DNA of 64,000 bases. It comes from Pontibacter mucosus. GTDB taxonomy: Bacteria; Bacteroidota; Bacteroidia; Cytophagales; Hymenobacteraceae. Under the pieces are notes generated by a model. It was not told the origin of the DNA. It searched no databases and saw only the letters and a list, made by a program, of their open reading frames with translations. Location: contig NZ_QBKI01000008.1 of assembly GCF_003054055.1 (NCBI RefSeq), positions 203,989-267,988 on the forward strand, given 5' to 3'. The first letter of the stretch is position 1. Each line of letters starts with the position of its first letter. Both the position numbers and the translations under genes were made by a program. Shown piece after piece: positions 60,737-64,000 of the stretch.

Positions 60737-61906
60737 ATGGAAAACACAACGCTGATTTTTGATGGCGTAACCATAAAACTGATTGAGCAACAGGAGCAGT
60801 TGGCGGAGGTGGTAAACCTGCTCAGCCAGAATAAAGAACTTGCCCTGGACCTGGAGTTTGATCAGAACAGGTTCACCTATGGGTTTAATCTTTGCCTTGT
60901 CCAGATTGCCGATGAAAACGGGGTCTGCTATATCATTGATCCTTTTGCTGTAGAGAACCTGCAGCCACTCTTCGATCTGTTTGGAAATAAGGCCATCACC
61001 AAGATCATACACCACTCCAACAACGACATACTGCTGCTGGATAAAATGGGGTGCCGCATCCAAAACGTGATGGACACCGATGTGGCGGCAAAAGTACTCA
61101 ACTATGAGCGTTCTTCGCTGGCTACGGTTCTCAAGGAGGAGTTTGCTATTGATATTGACAAGTCCCAACAGTCCAGCAACTGGAACAAGCGCCCCCTGAC
61201 GGAGGCGCAGCTACAGTACGCTGCTATCGATGTTATCTACCTGCACCGTATAAAAGCCAAGCTGCTGAACGAAATAGAGCGGTTAGGCCGCCTGCACTGG
61301 CTACAGGAAGAAAATGAACTATTGGCGTCGCTCACGTACTCTGAGCCCGAGAACCCCCACCTGAGGCTACGCAACGCTAACCGGCTTAACTTCTATCAGC
61401 AATACATCCTTAAAAGCCTTTATACTTTCAGGGAGCAGATGGGCAAGCAGTTCAACAAACCGGCCCCTTTTGTTATCTCCAACGATGCGCTGGTAGATTT
61501 AGCCAACAACCCAAACACAGACATTCATGAGTGGCTGAACCATACCCGCGGCATACATGGGGGGCTAAAGCGGCCCCGAAATGAGAAACTGCTGCGGGAT
61601 GCCATCAAAGAGGCCCAGAAAGAGGCTAAAGCCAACCACATCAGCCACGATTACCCTGAAAGCCGCTGGCAGCGGCCTCTGCGCACGCCGGAAACCGAAC
61701 AACGCAGGGATGAGCTGACCACCGTGCAAAAGCGGATTGTGGAGAAGTATGGCGAGTATGCGGCGCGTCTGATCATCACCCAAAGTGTCATTAACGACTA
61801 TAGCTTTACAGGCGAGTTAAGATGCACAAAGAGGTATGCCACTGCTATCTTGCTGCAGACAGCGCATGAGGTGGGTATAGGTTTGCCACCACCAAGGCTT
61901 GAGTAG
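60737..61906 (+). CDS. RNase D-like 3'-5' exonuclease with HRDC domain
   Basis: This 389-aa protein has the DEDDy exonuclease motifs: Exo I LALDLEFD (about residues 36-43), Exo II HHSNNDILLL, Exo III QLQYAAIDVIYL with the Tyr and Asp four residues apart, then a C-terminal HRDC-like helical domain (about residues 215-300). RNase D trims 3' ends of tRNA precursors; this length and layout match. It could also be called Rnd-like because the substrate is not proven. It stands 38 bp before aspA but both have their own spacers. Confidence 0.85.
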   Translation: MENTTLIFDGVTIKLIEQQEQLAEVVNLLSQNKELALDLEFDQNRFTYGFNLCLVQIADENGVCYIIDPFAVENLQPLFDLFGNKAITKIIHHSNNDILLLDKMGCRIQNVMDTDVAAKVLNYERSSLATVLKEEFAIDIDKSQQSSNWNKRPLTEAQLQYAAIDVIYLHRIKAKLLNEIERLGRLHWLQEENELLASLTYSEPENPHLRLRNANRLNFYQQYILKSLYTFREQMGKQFNKPAPFVISNDALVDLANNPNTDIHEWLNHTRGIHGGLKRPRNEKLLRDAIKEAQKEAKANHISHDYPESRWQRPLRTPETEQRRDELTTVQKRIVEKYGEYAARLIITQSVINDYSFTGELRCTKRYATAILLQTAHEVGIGLPPPRLE

Positions 61907-61944
61907 TTACATTCTAAATAAAACAAATAAGCACTTTTTTTCTT

Positions 61945-63354
61945 ATGAGCGAGTTCAGGACTGAGCACGACTTTTTGGGAGAGATGGAAATCCCGAACGA
62001 AGTATACTATGGCATCCAAACAGCCCGTGCCCTAGACAACTTCCATATTACAGGCATCCCTATTTCCACGGAGCCGCTTCTGATCAAGGCTTTCGGCTAT
62101 GTTAAAAAAGCAGCTGCCTTGGCAAACCGCGACTGCGGCGTGCTTCAGCCTGAGATTGCGGATGCTATCTGCAAGGCCTGCGATAAACTGATAGCCGGAG
62201 AATACCTGGATCAATTCGTTACTGATATGATCCAGGGCGGCGCAGGAACCTCTGTTAACATGAACGCTAACGAGGTAATAGCTAACATCGCTCTGGAGAT
62301 TCTTGGCCACCCGAAAGGCGACTACCAGTACGTGCACCCTAACAACCACGTAAACTTCTCGCAGTCTACCAATGATGCCTATCCTACCGCCTTCCGCCTG
62401 GCACTATATCATAAAATTGAAAACTTTATAGAGAGCCTGGAAGCTCTGCAGGCTGCCTTTGCACAGAAGGGAGAGGAGTTCAAGAATGTGCTCAAAATGG
62501 GGCGCACCCAACTTCAGGATGCCGTACCTATGACGCTGGGGGCAGAGTTCAAAGGCTTTTCCACCACTATCAAAGAGGATATACAGCGCCTGAACGAAGC
62601 CAAGATGCTCATCTGCGAAATCAATATGGGGGCAACAGCCATCGGCACTTCTATAAATGCGCCCGAGGGTTATCCCCAGATCGTAACAGAGCACCTACGC
62701 GCTATTACCGGAATTCCTGTTGTGCTTGCCGAAGACTTGATAGAGGCAACCTGCGACACAGGAGCCTATGTCCAGGTATCTGGCGTACTGAAACGTTCGG
62801 CTATCAAGATATCCAAAATTTGCAACGACCTCCGGCTGCTTTCTTCCGGCCCAAGGGCAGGTATAAACGAAATCAATTTGCCACGCATGCAGCCAGGTTC
62901 TTCTATTATGCCAGGCAAAGTGAACCCAGTGATTCCAGAGGTTGTAAACCAAACGGCCCATTACGTTATCGGCTGTGACATAACAGTAACAATGGCCGCC
63001 GAGGCAGGTCAACTTCAGCTAAACGTAATGGAGCCGGTGATTGCCTTTAGTCTTTTCAGCTCTTTCACCTACATGGAGAATGCCTGTTACACACTCACCA
63101 ACAAATGCGTGAAAGGCATAACCGCGAATGAAGAGATATGCGCTAATATGGTTATGAACAGCATTGGCATTGTTACGTCTCTGAATCCTATACTTGGTTA
63201 CGAGGAAGCCTCCTCAATTGCCAAGGAAGCCCTGGCTACAGGTAAATCCATTCACCAGATTACGGTTATAGAGCGTAAGCTTATAACGCAGCAAAAATGG
63301 GAGGAAATTTTCTCCATTGAGAACCTGATTAACCCGAAGTTCATCAACAGCTAA
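61945..63354 (+). CDS. aspA: Aspartate ammonia-lyase
   Basis: This 469-aa fumarase/aspartase-superfamily enzyme has the signature GSSIMPGKVNP (about residues 317-327), GRTQLQDAVPMTLGAEF and the N-terminal EHDFLGEMEIPNEVYYGIQTARA typical of aspartases rather than FumC. It interconverts aspartate with fumarate and ammonia. The terminator after it separates it from the rRNA operon region. Confidence 0.92.
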   Translation: MSEFRTEHDFLGEMEIPNEVYYGIQTARALDNFHITGIPISTEPLLIKAFGYVKKAAALANRDCGVLQPEIADAICKACDKLIAGEYLDQFVTDMIQGGAGTSVNMNANEVIANIALEILGHPKGDYQYVHPNNHVNFSQSTNDAYPTAFRLALYHKIENFIESLEALQAAFAQKGEEFKNVLKMGRTQLQDAVPMTLGAEFKGFSTTIKEDIQRLNEAKMLICEINMGATAIGTSINAPEGYPQIVTEHLRAITGIPVVLAEDLIEATCDTGAYVQVSGVLKRSAIKISKICNDLRLLSSGPRAGINEINLPRMQPGSSIMPGKVNPVIPEVVNQTAHYVIGCDITVTMAAEAGQLQLNVMEPVIAFSLFSSFTYMENACYTLTNKCVKGITANEEICANMVMNSIGIVTSLNPILGYEEASSIAKEALATGKSIHQITVIERKLITQQKWEEIFSIENLINPKFINS

Positions 63355-63404
63355 TCAGCTTTACATAAGGCGGGGCTAGCTACCCTATGTTCGGAGTACC
63401 ATAA

Positions 63405-63447
63405 AAAGAAAGAGCGCCTTGAGGATATCAAGACGCTCTTTCTTTTT
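63405..63447 (+). terminator. Terminator after aspA
   Basis: AAAGAAAGAGCG pairs with CGCTCTTTCTTT, with an inner CTTGA/TCAAG helix, followed by TT. Confidence 0.87.
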
Positions 63448-63864
63448 ATAGTTGCTGAATTAAACATGGTTGAGCAGTCTAGAAGAGTCCTGCATACCCT
63501 TATGGATTCATTTATGCGCAACGGAACTACTTGCCATGTAGCGTGAACCGTTCTTGGAGGGGCTAGAGGTGAGTTTGAAAGCAAAATGATGCAGATTGTG
63601 TTTACTAACCAGATAATGATATTATACTAGTTCTACCAATTGCTAAAGACCTCCTGAAAGGACAAGTAGCGCTTCCGTCTCCTTCAAAGTATACAGGAAG
63701 TCATCGCGATAGAGGGGATGCAACTACCGCCAAGAAAGAGCAAAGGTTTTACTGGATTATGCTGGTACAGCGGCCACTGCCAGTGGCTGCTAAGGCAGAT
63801 GCGGCGCGTACGCGAAGGGCCAGCCGCAGCTGTTCTTCCGCTGCCGGTTTGGGGTGTGTAAACG
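63448..63864. other. Spacer between aspA and the rRNA operon, no gene seen
   Basis: A CAAAGTATACAGG word lies near 63686. Short frames here show no protein features. The region probably carries only 3' sequences of converging transcripts. Confidence 0.4.
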
Positions 63865-63901
63865 AAAAAAGGGGCAGCGGGAATCACTTCCTGCTGCCCC
63901 C
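63865..63901 (-). terminator. Terminator of the rRNA operon (minus strand)
   Basis: GGGGCAGCGGGAA pairs with TTCCTGCTGCCCC around TCAC; on the minus strand the stem is followed by TTTTTT. It lies 14 bp past the 5S rRNA 3' end. Confidence 0.87.
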
Positions 63902-63914
63902 TTGGGATGGGGTT

Positions 63915-64000
63915 GGCGGCCACCTACTCTCCCGGGGGTGAACCCAGTACCATCGGCGCTCCCGGGCTTAACGGCTCTGTTCGGAATGGGAAGAGGTGCT
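63915..64000 (-). rRNA. rrf: 5S rRNA, 5' part outside window
   Basis: The minus strand reads the conserved 5S segments CCATTCCGAACAGAGC, CGTTAAGCCCGGGAGCGCC, GATGGTACTGGG and the 3' GGGAGAGTAGGTGGCC. About 86 bases are present; the 5' portion and presumably 23S and 16S lie beyond the right edge. Confidence 0.95.

Overview
The window looks like chromosomal DNA from a Bacteroidota bacterium, most likely order Cytophagales and close to Pontibacter/Hymenobacteraceae. The placement is inferred from a type IX secretion C-terminal sorting domain protein, TonB-dependent receptors, promoters of the TTTG-N18/19-TAnnTTTG type, weak or absent Shine-Dalgarno sequences, tRNA genes without an encoded CCA, and moderately GC-rich codon use. 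No genus can be proved from sequence alone. Both window edges cut genes: a TonB-dependent receptor at the left edge and a 5S rRNA gene at the right edge.

Layout. 1-11.2 kb is a phosphate-starvation island: TonB receptor, surface beta-helix lipoprotein, two OprO/OprP-like porins, then pstS-pstC-pstA-pstB-phoU. Both porin genes have TTAACA direct repeats on an 11-bp period, which look like Pho boxes. 11.5-16.5 kb is a cytochrome c maturation cluster (ccmB, ccmC, ccmD-like, ccmE of the CxxxY type, ccmF). 16.6-23.8 kb holds housekeeping genes: a DUF2520 protein, ferredoxin, iscX, a KdsC-like phosphatase, a cold-shock protein, a UbiA prenyltransferase, a T9SS cargo protein, a Fur-family regulator, a DUF4442 protein, a START-like protein and an AT-rich membrane protein. 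23.9-32 kb carries purN-purH and the rod-shape operon mreB-mreC-mreD-mrdA-rodA.

32-34.2 kb is a small AT-rich accessory patch. It has a MITE-like element, a foreign-looking methyltransferase and a truncated tyrosine integrase beside tRNA-Leu and tRNA-Gly. 34.6-43.4 kb has mutS, a TrmH-type methyltransferase, an outer-membrane receptor, a GNAT enzyme, a membrane protein and a CHRD lipoprotein, separated by spacers full of palindromic repeats. 43.5-48.7 kb is a MacAB-like ABC export operon on the minus strand, with a duplicated permease and an inserted four-helix-bundle gene. 49-50.6 kb has an unknown protein and a pentapeptide-repeat-like protein. 50.7-56.8 kb is the 2-oxoglutarate dehydrogenase operon sucA-sucB-lpdA. 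57.3-63.4 kb has a WYL-like ORF, vsr, an M28 peptidase, a small acidic lipoprotein, an RNase D-like exonuclease and aspA. An rRNA operon enters on the minus strand at the right edge.

The most striking signal is not a gene. The word AAGTATA (reverse complement TATACTT, often extended to CAAAGTATAAAC) occurs about 140 times by hand count, where six to eight would be expected by chance. It lies on both strands, inside genes in all reading frames through rare codons, over stop codons, and as inverted pairs in spacers. It behaves like a genome-wide DNA-level signal comparable in style to DNA uptake sequences. A second candidate is a pair of leader hairpins upstream of the second porin that share an identical 9-nt loop on unrelated stems.
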